NCBI GenBank assembly: GCA_944392485.1
Contig: CALXWO010000002.1
Span: 149,133-213,132 of the forward strand
Source of the DNA: an uncultured Clostridia bacterium
GTDB lineage: Bacteria; Bacillota; Clostridia; TANB77; CAG-508
DNA length: 64,000 nucleotides
Direction of reading: 5' to 3'
Shown: positions 1 to 8,388 of the stretch, in pieces
How positions within the stretch are numbered: position 1 is the stretch's first letter
Layout of the letters: the number at the start of each line of letters is the position of its first letter
The notes under the pieces: model-generated
Seen by the model: only the letters and a program-made list of their open reading frames with translations
What the model was told of the DNA's origin: nothing
The model's database searches: none
Position numbers and translations under genes: made by a program

Positions 1-78
1 TTATGCTGGGTTGGAACTATGAACTCTATTAAGGCACAGGCACAAGAGATTGTTTTTAGTGAATTGATTTATGCATAA
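1..78 (+). CDS. 3' end of an unidentified gene
   Basis: The reading frame is open from the first base and stops with TAA at 76-78, giving a 25-residue tail that ends SELIYA. It is followed within 10 bases by a strong hairpin, as expected for the end of a transcribed gene. The fragment is too short to assign to a family. Confidence 0.35.
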   Translation, partial: LCWVGTMNSIKAQAQEIVFSELIYA

Positions 79-86
79 AAGGTGTT

Positions 87-120
87 AAAAGCGAATGAGA
101 CAAAATCTTCATTCGCTTTT
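87..120. terminator. Intrinsic terminator, probably bidirectional
   Basis: A perfect 12-bp stem (AAAAGCGAATGA paired with TCATTCGCTTTT) has an A-run on one side and a T-run on the other. It lies between the partial gene at the left edge and the minus-strand nuclease gene that ends at 150, so it can serve both. Confidence 0.75.
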
Positions 121-149
121 AAGTTAATAAGCTTATTTTGTAAGGCATT

Positions 150-1490
150 TTATATCCCAATATCCTTTAGAATTTTAGATATTCTCTCATATTCGTCTAT
201 TGTATAAGGAATTTCTAATAATGGTATTTCTAATTTGATAGCATATTCCTTTTTTAATTTATCATGTTTTTGTTGTATTTTAAATTTATCTTCTCCACCA
301 AAATGTTCCACAGGTTCATAATGTTGTTTTCCTTGACACTCAATTAAATAATAGGGTTCATTATTTTTATAAACTATAAAGTCATAAGATAATAGTTGAC
401 CTCCAACACCTAGTAAATCTTCAAATTTTTTTTGACATTCATAATCAATAGTATTTATATAATTTTTTTCTTTAAAGTATCTTAGTACATCTTCCTCAAG
501 TTTTGAATATTTCCAACATCCACATGATTGAGTTCGACCATCAACTAATGTTGCACCTACAACTTTTGATTTATTTCCACATTCACATTGACACTCATAT
601 TTTACCAGTCCTGTTTTTGAGTTTTCAATACGCTGTATAACCGTTAGTTTTCCAAATTTTCTTCCTGTTAAATCTATAAAATGTTTATTACTTGCTATTT
701 CATCCTGAAAACAACCACAAGATTGTGTATGACCTGATTTAAGTCCACTTGTACTAACAACAGTTTCATTACCACAATCGCATTTGCAAACCCAATGTAA
801 TTTATTCCATCTAGCTGTGCTTTTGTCTATAACCACAAGTTTTCCAAATTTATGTCCAATCAAATTTTCAAAATATAAATTATTCATAGCTTCTTTGTGT
901 AAACAACCACAAGATTGTGTTGCTCCATACTTTAAGTTGCTTCCAGAAGTTATTACTTCATTACCACAATCACACTTACATCTAAATTGTGTCCATCCAT
1001 TTTTATCATTCTTTTTTTCAACAACAAGTAATCTTCCAAACCTTTGTCCTATTAGATTTGCTCTTAATCCTTTTTTCTTCACATTATCATATGTATGAGG
1101 TTTTAACCCACATTTCTTTCCACAAGAATTAGTTTTACCTGTTGTTACATTTGATAAATAACATTCTACATTATTACCACAATCACAATGAAATAACCAC
1201 CTTGTTTGACTATTCTTACTTTCAATTTTTTTTATACCAACTAAATGACCAAATCTTTGTCCTGTTATATCTCTACTAATCTTTTTTCTACCATCTAATC
1301 TAGCACAACCACAAGATGTAGTGTGGCCTCTTGTCAAATTAAGAGCCATAACATCAATTTCATTACCACAATCACATTTGCAATGCCAAACAATCCTTTT
1401 ATTTCCGTTTTTAGAAATATGATCTTTACTCTGATACATAATTGTCAGTTTTCCATATTTTTTGCCTGTTAAATCTTTCATTCTTGCCAT
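150..1490 (-). CDS. Zinc-ribbon repeat array fused to a VSR/homing-type nuclease domain
   Basis: The protein has five tandem repeats of 64-71 residues, starting near residues 6, 74, 145, 209 and 273. Each opens with a D/N-L-x-G-x-x-F/Y-G-x-L motif and closes with a CxCDCGNE...SCGC cysteine cluster that probably binds zinc. Repeat 2 has a degenerate cluster. The last ~110 residues carry YDFIVY, IECQGKQHYEP and a following basic helix, which resembles the PD-(D/E)XK/VSR-like fold of EDxHD homing endonucleases. Such repeats are known from phage and mobile-element proteins, mostly in one or two copies. The ATG at 1490 is preferred over 1496 because the GAGG ribosome site then sits 7 bases upstream. 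Likely role: DNA binding through the array and cleavage by the C-terminal domain (inference). Confidence 0.65.
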   Translation of the reverse strand: MARMKDLTGKKYGKLTIMYQSKDHISKNGNKRIVWHCKCDCGNEIDVMALNLTRGHTTSCGCARLDGRKKISRDITGQRFGHLVGIKKIESKNSQTRWLFHCDCGNNVECYLSNVTTGKTNSCGKKCGLKPHTYDNVKKKGLRANLIGQRFGRLLVVEKKNDKNGWTQFRCKCDCGNEVITSGSNLKYGATQSCGCLHKEAMNNLYFENLIGHKFGKLVVIDKSTARWNKLHWVCKCDCGNETVVSTSGLKSGHTQSCGCFQDEIASNKHFIDLTGRKFGKLTVIQRIENSKTGLVKYECQCECGNKSKVVGATLVDGRTQSCGCWKYSKLEEDVLRYFKEKNYINTIDYECQKKFEDLLGVGGQLLSYDFIVYKNNEPYYLIECQGKQHYEPVEHFGGEDKFKIQQKHDKLKKEYAIKLEIPLLEIPYTIDEYERISKILKDIGI

Positions 1491-1517
1491 TTTCATACCT
1501 CAACTTAATAAAATAAA

Positions 1518-2048
1518 TTATATTAACTCCACTAATTCTATTAGATTACTCATAGTAATCATAATTCCAGTTTTTTCAATCCTTTTCATTAATTCTATAA
1601 TAATAGTTTTTCGTGCTTTGAAATCCCAGTCATTTAATGCACTTTTAATTTGTTCTATTCCATCAGACTTGCTAATATAGTAATCTTCTAAGGTGTTTAT
1701 AAAATGGTCAAAACTATTCTTAGAAAATATATCAAAGATTTGTGGATTAACTCCCATTGCTTTCATTTTTGCAATAGTATCTAAAGTATTTGTTCCTTCA
1801 ATCTTTATTGTTTTTTCTTTTAAATTCTCTAAATCCATAATTCTCCCAAGTTCTTCGTTTGATATTAAATCATCAATATTACAATGAAAAATACTACATA
1901 AAGTAGGAATATTATTCCATGCTGGATAACTTTCATCACATTCCCATTTTGAGATACTTTGTCTTGATACTCCAACTTTTTCTGCTAGTTCTTCTTGTGA
2001 TAGATTTTTAGATTTTCGTAGATTTTGTATATTATTACCAAACTTCAT
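1518..2048 (-). CDS. XRE-family transcriptional regulator
   Basis: The protein has 176 residues. Residues 1-65 form a Cro/CI helix-turn-helix (NIQNLRKSKNLSQEELAEK, then VSRQSISKWE). The remaining ~110 residues are helical and match no domain I recognise; a similar C-terminal extension is common in Clostridial stand-alone XRE regulators. AAGGAGG lies 12 bases before the start. It shares strand with the downstream repeat-array nuclease, with a short 27-base gap, so the two may be co-transcribed. The targets are unknown. Confidence 0.8.
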   Translation of the reverse strand: MKFGNNIQNLRKSKNLSQEELAEKVGVSRQSISKWECDESYPAWNNIPTLCSIFHCNIDDLISNEELGRIMDLENLKEKTIKIEGTNTLDTIAKMKAMGVNPQIFDIFSKNSFDHFINTLEDYYISKSDGIEQIKSALNDWDFKARKTIIIELMKRIEKTGIMITMSNLIELVELI

Positions 2049-2204
2049 TATTTATATTATCTCCTCCTTTTATAGCTAGATTATATATTTTAAAATTAAT
2101 TAAATCTACCAACTTTTAGTTGCATTTTATATAATTTTATAATTAATATCAATTTTTTTAATATTAGCACAAGTTTATGCTTTTCTCAAGAGATTTAAAA
2201 AATT

Positions 2205-2243
2205 GGTTAAGTGTAAAAGTGGAATTTACTTTTACACTTAACC
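2205..2243. terminator. Long perfect inverted repeat, probable terminator
   Basis: A 16-bp perfect stem (GGTTAAGTGTAAAAGT and its complement) encloses the 7-base loop GGAATTT. It lies just past the stop of the KilA-N remnant at 2247, read on the minus strand. There is no long U-run, so it could also be a recombination or attachment remnant. Confidence 0.5.
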
Positions 2244-2246
2244 TTA

Positions 2247-2535
2247 CTATTTTAAATATTTTATATCAGTATCATTTAGAATTTGCATCTGTGATATAGC
2301 TATTTTATTTAATTTTTCTAAATTTGCTAAACGTATTAATTCATTCATTGTTGCATAATCTCTTATATTTCCATCTAAATTAGGATTTTTAGTACGCCAC
2401 TCTTTTGCAGTCATACAAAATAATACCATATTTACAACATCAGCTTCTTCTGAATAAACAAAATTTATTTGATTTTTAGATAGTTCTTTAGGTACTAAAT
2501 TGTTTTTGATTGAAAGTTTTGTAAAAATACTTTAT
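2247..2535 (-). pseudogene. KilA-N family protein, 5'-truncated remnant
   Basis: The open frame reads on the minus strand from about 2535 to the stop at 2247. It contains VPKELSKNQINFVYSEEAD, then MTAKEWR and GNIRDYATMNELIRLANLEK, the typical C-terminal half of phage/plasmid KilA-N domain proteins. No start codon lies in frame upstream; a TAA closes the frame first. The DNA-binding N-terminal half is missing, and the promoter region of the next gene begins in the lost part. It is probably a leftover of an integrated element; a start at the internal ATG near 2429 would give only 60 residues. Confidence 0.6.
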
Positions 2536-2538
2536 AAT
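2510..2538 (+). promoter_or_regulatory. Sigma-A-type promoter for the HEPN-fusion gene
   Basis: TTGAAA at 2510-2515 and TATAAT at 2533-2538 are separated by 17 bases and lie 43 bases before the start codon at 2582. Confidence 0.65.
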
Positions 2539-2581
2539 ATTGAAAAATATGACTTTTTAAAATAAGTAAAATGGAGGATTT

Positions 2582-4207
2582 ATGAAAATAGAAAATATAC
2601 TAATTAGTGGAAAAGAAGAAAACATTGATATCTGTTGTAGTTTATTTGGATATGCGGAGCTATTAAATAAATTACACATTCCAGCAGGATATAATATAAA
2701 ACGTCAACCATATGTATTCGAGAAAATTTGTAAAAACTTTAATATAAATATAAACAATTTTAGTATTTCTAATAAAAATACAATATTAGTGGGATTTTCT
2801 CAAAAATATTTTAAAGAAAATAATATGGATACTTATAATATCAATAAAATTGTAACTAATAAAGATGTTGAAAAAATAATAGAAGATAATATTTCAATAA
2901 AATATATAAAATGTGGATGCATTTCTAGTATTATAGCCAAAGAATTTTTAAATAATAATATTAAACCATCTAAACAAAGCGCAATATTATTATACTATGG
3001 TATTATTTATCAAACGGTAAATTTAAAATCCAAAAATACAAAAGTTATAGATTTAGAAATGGCGCAATATTTAAAAGAAATTTATAAAGATGTTTTTTTA
3101 GAAGATAATATCAACAATATTTTTCAAATTAATAATTTTAGAGATGTATTATATAATAAATTAGAAAAAAATTTAGTGAAGATTAACAATACTTTTGAAA
3201 ATTTATATATTGGTGTTATATGTATTCAAACAATAAATTGCCAAACAATTATTGAAGAAAATTTAAATTTAATATGTGATGGTTTAGAAAGATATAGAAG
3301 AATAAATAAATTAGATTTTTGTATTCTACTAATGCAAGATTTTGAAAAAGGATATTCTTATATTATTAATCCTGTAGAAAAATATGAAAAACTAATTACT
3401 CGATTATTTCATTCTCAGTTTAATAATTCTGTTTTAGAATACAATCGTATAATATCTAACAGTGAGATTATATCTAGACTATATAAATTATGTACTTTTA
3501 AAGATGACATTAATACATTATGTACAGAAAAAAATATTTTCTTTAGCAATGTTAGATGGTGGGTAAATTTATGCATTGATTCTATGAAAAAAATAGATTT
3601 AAATCAGCTTGAATACGGAAAAAATCAACCAATAAAACGAAAACGAGAAATTATAAAAAATGCTTGTAATAAAGATTTATATTATTCAACCTTTACTTAC
3701 TTAGTTGCAGAAATGGAAGATTTTTTTACACAATTAATAAAATTAATTTTACAAAAAGATAATAGACGTTTATTAGTAACTATAAAAGATATAAATTTCA
3801 AAAGTAAATATGACCTTGAAATTATAGTATTAGCTAATAATAAAGAAGATATAATTGATTTTATTATTGAAGACAGAATTATTTCTATAATGTATGCAAA
3901 TCCAAGATGTCAAGCTGAATATTTTAGAAAGGCGTTAAGTATAGATATATCTGATGATAAATGGAATATATGGTATGAGATAAAAGCTACAAGGGATATA
4001 ATCGTCCATAATTTAGGGGTAATAAATGAAACCTATATTGAGAAGGCTGGTGTATCTTCAAGAGGAAATTTAGGAGATACTGTTAGAGTAGATACAAGTT
4101 ATTTTCTTTCTTCCATAAAGTTTATGAAGAAAATTATAAGTACATGTAATGCAATTATAAAAGACGAATTTGTATTTAATAATGATTATTATTATCAAGA
4201 ATTTTAA
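2582..4207 (+). CDS. Degenerate DHH-phosphoesterase-like / HEPN fusion protein
   Basis: 541 residues, preceded by TGGAGG. The first ~290 residues align by eye with family II pyrophosphatase/DHH proteins: an N-terminal strand-turn followed by CSLFGYAELLNKL, then ISSIIAKEFLNNNIKPSK and an AILLYYGIIYQTVNLKSK block matching the usual G-x-x-A-T-I-x-x-E and ILSDTLxFxS motifs. The metal ligands appear lost (the usual GHxNPDTDS reads GKEENIDIC, and DHN reads GFS), so this half is probably catalytically dead and may bind a ligand. The C-terminal ~160 residues carry the HEPN motif R-x4-H in RDIIVHNLG near residue 471. HEPN domains are commonly RNases in defence and toxin systems. The fusion is not one I recognise. 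It has its own promoter and no apparent partner gene. Confidence 0.55.
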   Translation: MKIENILISGKEENIDICCSLFGYAELLNKLHIPAGYNIKRQPYVFEKICKNFNININNFSISNKNTILVGFSQKYFKENNMDTYNINKIVTNKDVEKIIEDNISIKYIKCGCISSIIAKEFLNNNIKPSKQSAILLYYGIIYQTVNLKSKNTKVIDLEMAQYLKEIYKDVFLEDNINNIFQINNFRDVLYNKLEKNLVKINNTFENLYIGVICIQTINCQTIIEENLNLICDGLERYRRINKLDFCILLMQDFEKGYSYIINPVEKYEKLITRLFHSQFNNSVLEYNRIISNSEIISRLYKLCTFKDDINTLCTEKNIFFSNVRWWVNLCIDSMKKIDLNQLEYGKNQPIKRKREIIKNACNKDLYYSTFTYLVAEMEDFFTQLIKLILQKDNRRLLVTIKDINFKSKYDLEIIVLANNKEDIIDFIIEDRIISIMYANPRCQAEYFRKALSIDISDDKWNIWYEIKATRDIIVHNLGVINETYIEKAGVSSRGNLGDTVRVDTSYFLSSIKFMKKIISTCNAIIKDEFVFNNDYYYQEF

Positions 4208-4228
4208 ATAACTTTTTTATCAATTCTA

Positions 4229-4365
4229 TTGCAATTTACTAAAAATATGATATACTTTAATAAATTGATTGATTTTATATCAATCGTTATGCGAGCCAAA
4301 AAAGTTGTAAATAACTACTTCGTTGGCACCAAATAGTAGATAAGATTTTTATCTACTATTTTTTT
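4229..4365 (+). ncRNA. Candidate small RNA or leader with own promoter and terminator
   Basis: TTGCAA (4229-4234) and TATACT (4251-4256) with 16-base spacing precede about 105 bases with two possible stems (GATTGA/TCAATC; GCCAA/TTGGC). A strong terminator follows at 4331-4365, an AATAGTAGAT stem followed by a U-run. The next gene starts 111 bases later and has its own -10-like sequence, so this looks more like an independent small transcript than an attenuator. I do not recognise the family. Confidence 0.4.
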
Positions 4366-4476
4366 GCATTGATGAAAACGAAAATGGAGTATGGTATATG
4401 TAATTGTATCTAATATTTGTTATTTAATTGTATAAATTTATTTTATATGATATCATAAAAAATAAGGAGTAGAATT

Positions 4477-5334
4477 ATGTGGCTATATTTAAGTTTAACT
4501 TCAGCAATACTAACTGGTTTTACTGTTATAGTGATGAAAAAATCCTCAAAGAACAATTTATCAACAAGGTTATCATTATTAGGCTTATTAATTTCGAATA
4601 TTGTATATGTTATTTTAGGAGCATGTACAACAGATGTTATAGAGAATTTTAGTTTATATAATTTAATAAAAATATCACCTCTCTCAATAATACAATCAAT
4701 AGGATATGCATGCGCAATTTTATCAGTAAAATATGCAAGTGTATCAACAGTTTCACCAATAAGAAAAGCAAATACAGTAATAACACTATTATTAGGAATA
4801 CTTATTTTAAAAGATAGTTTTACTATAGCTCAATTAGTAATTTCTATTATTCTTATTATACTTACAATATTACTTGCAAAATCAAAAGAAAATAATGTAA
4901 GTTCAAGAGAAAGCAAAGGAATTATATATGCATTTGGGTTTGTCGTTTTTAATGGTATAGCAGGATTTTTAAATAAAGTTTATATAGACATATTTGGCAA
5001 TCCATTAGTTGTAGTATTTTATTACGGATTAGTAATTGTAATAGGGGTTATTTTATATTGCTTAATTACAAAAAAATGGGATTATATTAATATAGCAAAA
5101 GTTAATAGTAAAGGATTATTCTTACTACACTCTGCATTGGATTTAGGTGCAAATTTATGTAGTAGATTTAGTTTGATAGATGGACAAGTATCAACAGTAT
5201 CGGTAATTACATCCAGCTCAATTGTTATAACAATATTAGCTTCAAGATTTATACTAAAAGAAAAAATTAGTTGGAAGAAATATTTAATGATAATAGGTGT
5301 GTTTTTATGCGTAATGTTTTTAGCCTTTATATAA
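4477..5334 (+). CDS. DMT/EamA-family transporter
   Basis: The 285-residue, strongly hydrophobic protein has about ten membrane segments in two halves, as in the drug/metabolite transporter superfamily. The loop VSTVSPIRKANTVITLLLG in the first half is typical of EamA proteins. AAGGAG lies before the start. The substrate cannot be read from sequence. A second DMT protein of similar size, at 28558, is interrupted by a CGG frameshift site, whereas this one is intact. Confidence 0.75.
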   Translation: MWLYLSLTSAILTGFTVIVMKKSSKNNLSTRLSLLGLLISNIVYVILGACTTDVIENFSLYNLIKISPLSIIQSIGYACAILSVKYASVSTVSPIRKANTVITLLLGILILKDSFTIAQLVISIILIILTILLAKSKENNVSSRESKGIIYAFGFVVFNGIAGFLNKVYIDIFGNPLVVVFYYGLVIVIGVILYCLITKKWDYINIAKVNSKGLFLLHSALDLGANLCSRFSLIDGQVSTVSVITSSSIVITILASRFILKEKISWKKYLMIIGVFLCVMFLAFI

Positions 5335-5421
5335 GGTTAATATATTTGTTTAATGAGAAAAATTCATGTATTGAGAACAAAAAGATGATATGATAGTATT
5401 AGAAAAAATTAAGGAGAAATT

Positions 5422-6504
5422 ATGATAGAAAAAGATTTAGAGAAAATTAATTTACCAGATTTATTAACATTTAACAATGGACAAACAGTAAAAAACAAGA
5501 AAGATTGGGAAAAAAGAAGTAGCGAAATAAAAGAAATTATATGTAGTGAAGAATATGGACACTTTCCAAAAGAACATGTAAATATAACTTCTAAAGTATT
5601 AGAAGAAGACAATGATTATTGTGGAGGAACAGCAGTTTTTAGAAAAGTCTTAATTACAATGCACCTAGAAGCAGATTTTTCTTTTCCAATTAAAATTGCT
5701 ATTCCTAAACTAAAAGAAAAATGTAAAACATTTATATACATAGATTTTCATGAAGAATTTCCAAACAAAAATCTTCCAGTAAACGAAATTTGCGATAATG
5801 GTTTTGCTGTAGTATCTGTACCATATAAAAACATTACATCAGATGATAATGATTTTTCAAATGGATTAAGCAAATTCTTTATAAAATCAAATACAAAAGT
5901 GAGGGATTTTGGTAAAATATTGATTTGGTCTTGGGCAGTAATGCATGTAATGGATTATGTACAAACAATAGAAGAACTTGATAAAGAAAATATTTCAGTT
6001 GTAGGATTTTCAAGACTTGGGAAAACGGCTTTACTTACAGGAGCATTTGATGAAAGATTTAAATTTGTTATATCAAACGATTCTGGACAGAGTGGTGCAG
6101 CAATAAGTAGGAACAAAGAAGGAGAAAGAATAAAAGATATATGCAAAACGTTTCCATATTGGTTTTGTAGTAATTATCAAAAATATATAGATAACGAAGC
6201 AAATAAAGCTTTTGATCAACACTTTTTAACATCTCTTATAGCTCCAAGATATTTATATATAGCGAGTGCAAGTGAAGATTCATGGGCAGATCCTAAAGCA
6301 GAATTTCGTAATGCTGTTGTTACAAGCAATTTGTATGAAACGCTTGGAGAAAAAGGGTTAGTATACAATAAAGAAGATTATCCTATGCCAGGAGAAGATT
6401 TTTTAGAAGGAAAGATAGGATATCATTTAAGAACGGGAACACATTATTTAGCTAGATATGATTGGCAAAGATTTATGAAATATATAAACATACATAAAAA
6501 TTGA
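5422..6504 (+). CDS. CE15-like glucuronoyl esterase / alpha-beta hydrolase
   Basis: 360 residues with an alpha/beta-hydrolase layout. The nucleophile elbow reads VVGFSRLGKTALL, matching the G-x-S-R-x-G-K motif of carbohydrate esterase family 15, followed by NDSGQSGAAI. The C-terminal HLRTGTHYLARYDWQRFM carries the likely catalytic histidine. CE15 enzymes cleave ester links between glucuronic acid and lignin or other alcohols. No signal peptide is visible, so unlike most CE15 enzymes it should be cytoplasmic. AAGGAG precedes the start, and the gene runs 15 bases into the Nudix gene. Confidence 0.7.
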   Translation: MIEKDLEKINLPDLLTFNNGQTVKNKKDWEKRSSEIKEIICSEEYGHFPKEHVNITSKVLEEDNDYCGGTAVFRKVLITMHLEADFSFPIKIAIPKLKEKCKTFIYIDFHEEFPNKNLPVNEICDNGFAVVSVPYKNITSDDNDFSNGLSKFFIKSNTKVRDFGKILIWSWAVMHVMDYVQTIEELDKENISVVGFSRLGKTALLTGAFDERFKFVISNDSGQSGAAISRNKEGERIKDICKTFPYWFCSNYQKYIDNEANKAFDQHFLTSLIAPRYLYIASASEDSWADPKAEFRNAVVTSNLYETLGEKGLVYNKEDYPMPGEDFLEGKIGYHLRTGTHYLARYDWQRFMKYINIHKN

Positions 6505-6519
6505 TAGGTGGAGAGAAAC

Positions 6520-6966
6520 ATGAAATTTACAACACTATGTTATATTGAAAAGGATAATAAATACTTAATGCTATATAGAAATAAAAAGAAAAACGACCTA
6601 AACGAAGGAAAATGGATTGGGGTAGGAGGAAAATTTGAAGAAAAAGAATCTCCAGATGAATGTTTACTTCGAGAAGTTAAAGAAGAAACGGGACTTACCC
6701 TTACCGAATATAAATTAAGATGCTTGGTAACTTTTGTATCTGATAAATGGGAAACAGAGCATATGTATGTATATACAGCGACAAAGTTTGAGGGAGAAGT
6801 AAAAGAGTGTAGCGAAGGAACTTTAAAATGGATTGACAAAGATAAGATTTTAGATTTACCTACTTGGGAAGGAGATAGATTGTTTTTTGAGAGAATGCAA
6901 AAAGAGAAAGATTTTTTTACAATGAAGGTTGAATATGTAGGAGATAAATTGATAAAGGGAGAATAA
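6520..6966 (+). CDS. Nudix hydrolase (MutT-like)
   Basis: 148 residues. The Nudix box reads GKFEEKESPDECLLREVKEE followed by TGL, matching G-x5-E-x7-R-E-x2-E-E. The general resemblance is to 8-oxo-dGTP diphosphatases that cleave oxidised nucleotides. The ATG at 6520 is chosen because GGTGGAG lies 8 bases upstream; an in-frame GTG at 6508 overlaps that site. It is followed after 2 bases by the YbaK-type gene, so the two are probably in one transcript with the CE15-like gene. Confidence 0.8.
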   Translation: MKFTTLCYIEKDNKYLMLYRNKKKNDLNEGKWIGVGGKFEEKESPDECLLREVKEETGLTLTEYKLRCLVTFVSDKWETEHMYVYTATKFEGEVKECSEGTLKWIDKDKILDLPTWEGDRLFFERMQKEKDFFTMKVEYVGDKLIKGE

Positions 6967-6968
6967 AT

Positions 6969-7433
6969 ATGTCTGTAGAAAAAGTAAAAGATTATTTCAA
7001 AAAATTTAATATAGATAATCGTATTCAGGAATTTGAAACATCTAGTGCCACAGTTGAGCTTGCTGCAAAGGCACTTAATTGTGAACCAGCAAGAATTGCA
7101 AAAACTTTATCATTTAAAATAGGTGATAAAGCAGTTTTAATAGTTGTAGCAGGAGATGCAAAAATAGATAATGCTAAATATAAAGCACAATTTAATAAAA
7201 AAGCATCAATGTTAAAATATGATGAAGTAGAAAATTTAATAGGGCATGCAGTAGGAGGAGTATGCCCATTTGCAATTAATGAAGGAGTAGATGTATTTTT
7301 AGATGAGTCATTAAAAAGATTTGAAACAGTTTATCCTGCATGTGGAAGCAGTAATAGTGCAATAGAACTCACAATAGAAGAACTAGAAAAATATTCTAAC
7401 TATATTTCGTGGATAGACGTATGTAAATTTTAA
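6969..7433 (+). CDS. YbaK/EbsC-type aminoacyl-tRNA deacylase
   Basis: 154 residues of the YbaK/ProX editing-domain family. The central ARIAKTLSFKIGDKAVLIVV and the later GGVCPFAIN with a downstream PACGSSNSAIELT match the family core. Members hydrolyse mischarged Cys- or Ala-tRNA in trans. It starts 2 bases after the Nudix gene and is followed by a terminator. Confidence 0.8.
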   Translation: MSVEKVKDYFKKFNIDNRIQEFETSSATVELAAKALNCEPARIAKTLSFKIGDKAVLIVVAGDAKIDNAKYKAQFNKKASMLKYDEVENLIGHAVGGVCPFAINEGVDVFLDESLKRFETVYPACGSSNSAIELTIEELEKYSNYISWIDVCKF

Positions 7434-7448
7434 GTTGATTAATAAATT

Positions 7449-7483
7449 AAAATAGAGAGAAAAATAAATTTTCTCTCTATTTT
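7449..7483 (+). terminator. Intrinsic terminator
   Basis: A 15-bp stem built on AAAATAGAGAGAAAA and TTTTCTCTCTATTTT ends in a T-run, 15 bases after the YbaK-type gene. Confidence 0.8.
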
Positions 7484-7567
7484 AATATTAATTTAATTTT
7501 ACAAATCTATAATGTCAGTATAATCATCAATGGAAAGACTTAAAATAATTAATATCACCCCAAAAAA

Positions 7568-7619
7568 GTAGGAAAAAGAAAAGATTTATCCACCTCCATG
7601 GAAAATCTTTTCTCCTACG
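7568..7619 (+). other. Stable hairpin upstream of the two-component operon
   Basis: GTAGGAAAAAGAAAAGATTT pairs with AAATCTTTTCTCCTAC across a loop that can itself pair (TCCA/TGGA). It lies about 60 bases before the response-regulator start and lacks a U-run. It may be a 5' leader element or a terminator-like remnant. Confidence 0.4.
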
Positions 7620-7679
7620 TAATAAAATGATTTGATTAAAAATAAAATAGATGCTATAATCAAAAAAGTGAGGAAGTTT

Positions 7680-8348
7680 ATGAAAATTCTAATAGTAGAA
7701 GATGAAAGAACTTTATCAGATACGATAAAACAATGTATCTGTAAAAAATTCGATACAGAACAAGCATATGATGGATATGAAGCATATATAATGGCAAAAG
7801 AAAATATATATGATGCTATTATTTTGGACTTAATGATTCCAGAAATGTCTGGATATGATGTACTAAAAAAACTAAGAGAAAATAAAGTGTTAACGCCAGT
7901 GCTTATATTAACAGCAAAAGATACGCTAAACGATAAGTTAAAAGGCTTTAATTATGGGGCAGATGATTATCTAGTAAAACCATTTGAAAGAGAAGAATTA
8001 TTGGCAAGATTAGAAGCTATAATTAGAAGAACAAGTGGAGTATATAAAGAAGATACAGTACAATTTAAAGATTTAAAATTAAATATAAAAAATAGAAGAG
8101 CTTTTATAAAAGATGAAGAAATTATTTTGCAAGGTAAACAATTTGACATATTGGAATATTTAATAAATTCAAAAGGAACAATTATAACAAAAGAGCAAAT
8201 ATTTGATAAAATTTGGGGATTTGATTCTTTTACAACAACAAATGTAGTAGAAGTATATGCTAGTGGCTTAAGAAAGACTTTAAAAAAGTACGGGTATGAT
8301 AAATATATAAAAACCATAAGAGGAGTAGGATATATGATAATAGAATAA
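7680..8348 (+). CDS. OmpR-family response regulator
   Basis: 222 residues. The receiver domain has the acidic pocket EDE near residues 9-11, the phosphoacceptor in LDLMIPEMSG and the K of YLVKPFEREELLARLEA. The winged-helix DNA-binding domain follows from about residue 130, with TNVVEVYASGLRKTL and RGVGYMI. The ATG at 7680 has GAGG 6 bases upstream and fits the family; the in-frame TTG further upstream does not. It is paired with the histidine kinase 40 bases downstream. The signal and target genes are unknown. Confidence 0.9.
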   Translation: MKILIVEDERTLSDTIKQCICKKFDTEQAYDGYEAYIMAKENIYDAIILDLMIPEMSGYDVLKKLRENKVLTPVLILTAKDTLNDKLKGFNYGADDYLVKPFEREELLARLEAIIRRTSGVYKEDTVQFKDLKLNIKNRRAFIKDEEIILQGKQFDILEYLINSKGTIITKEQIFDKIWGFDSFTTTNVVEVYASGLRKTLKKYGYDKYIKTIRGVGYMIIE

Positions 8349-8388
8349 TATAAATGCCTAAGCTCCTTTTTTGTATAAAGAGGTAATA

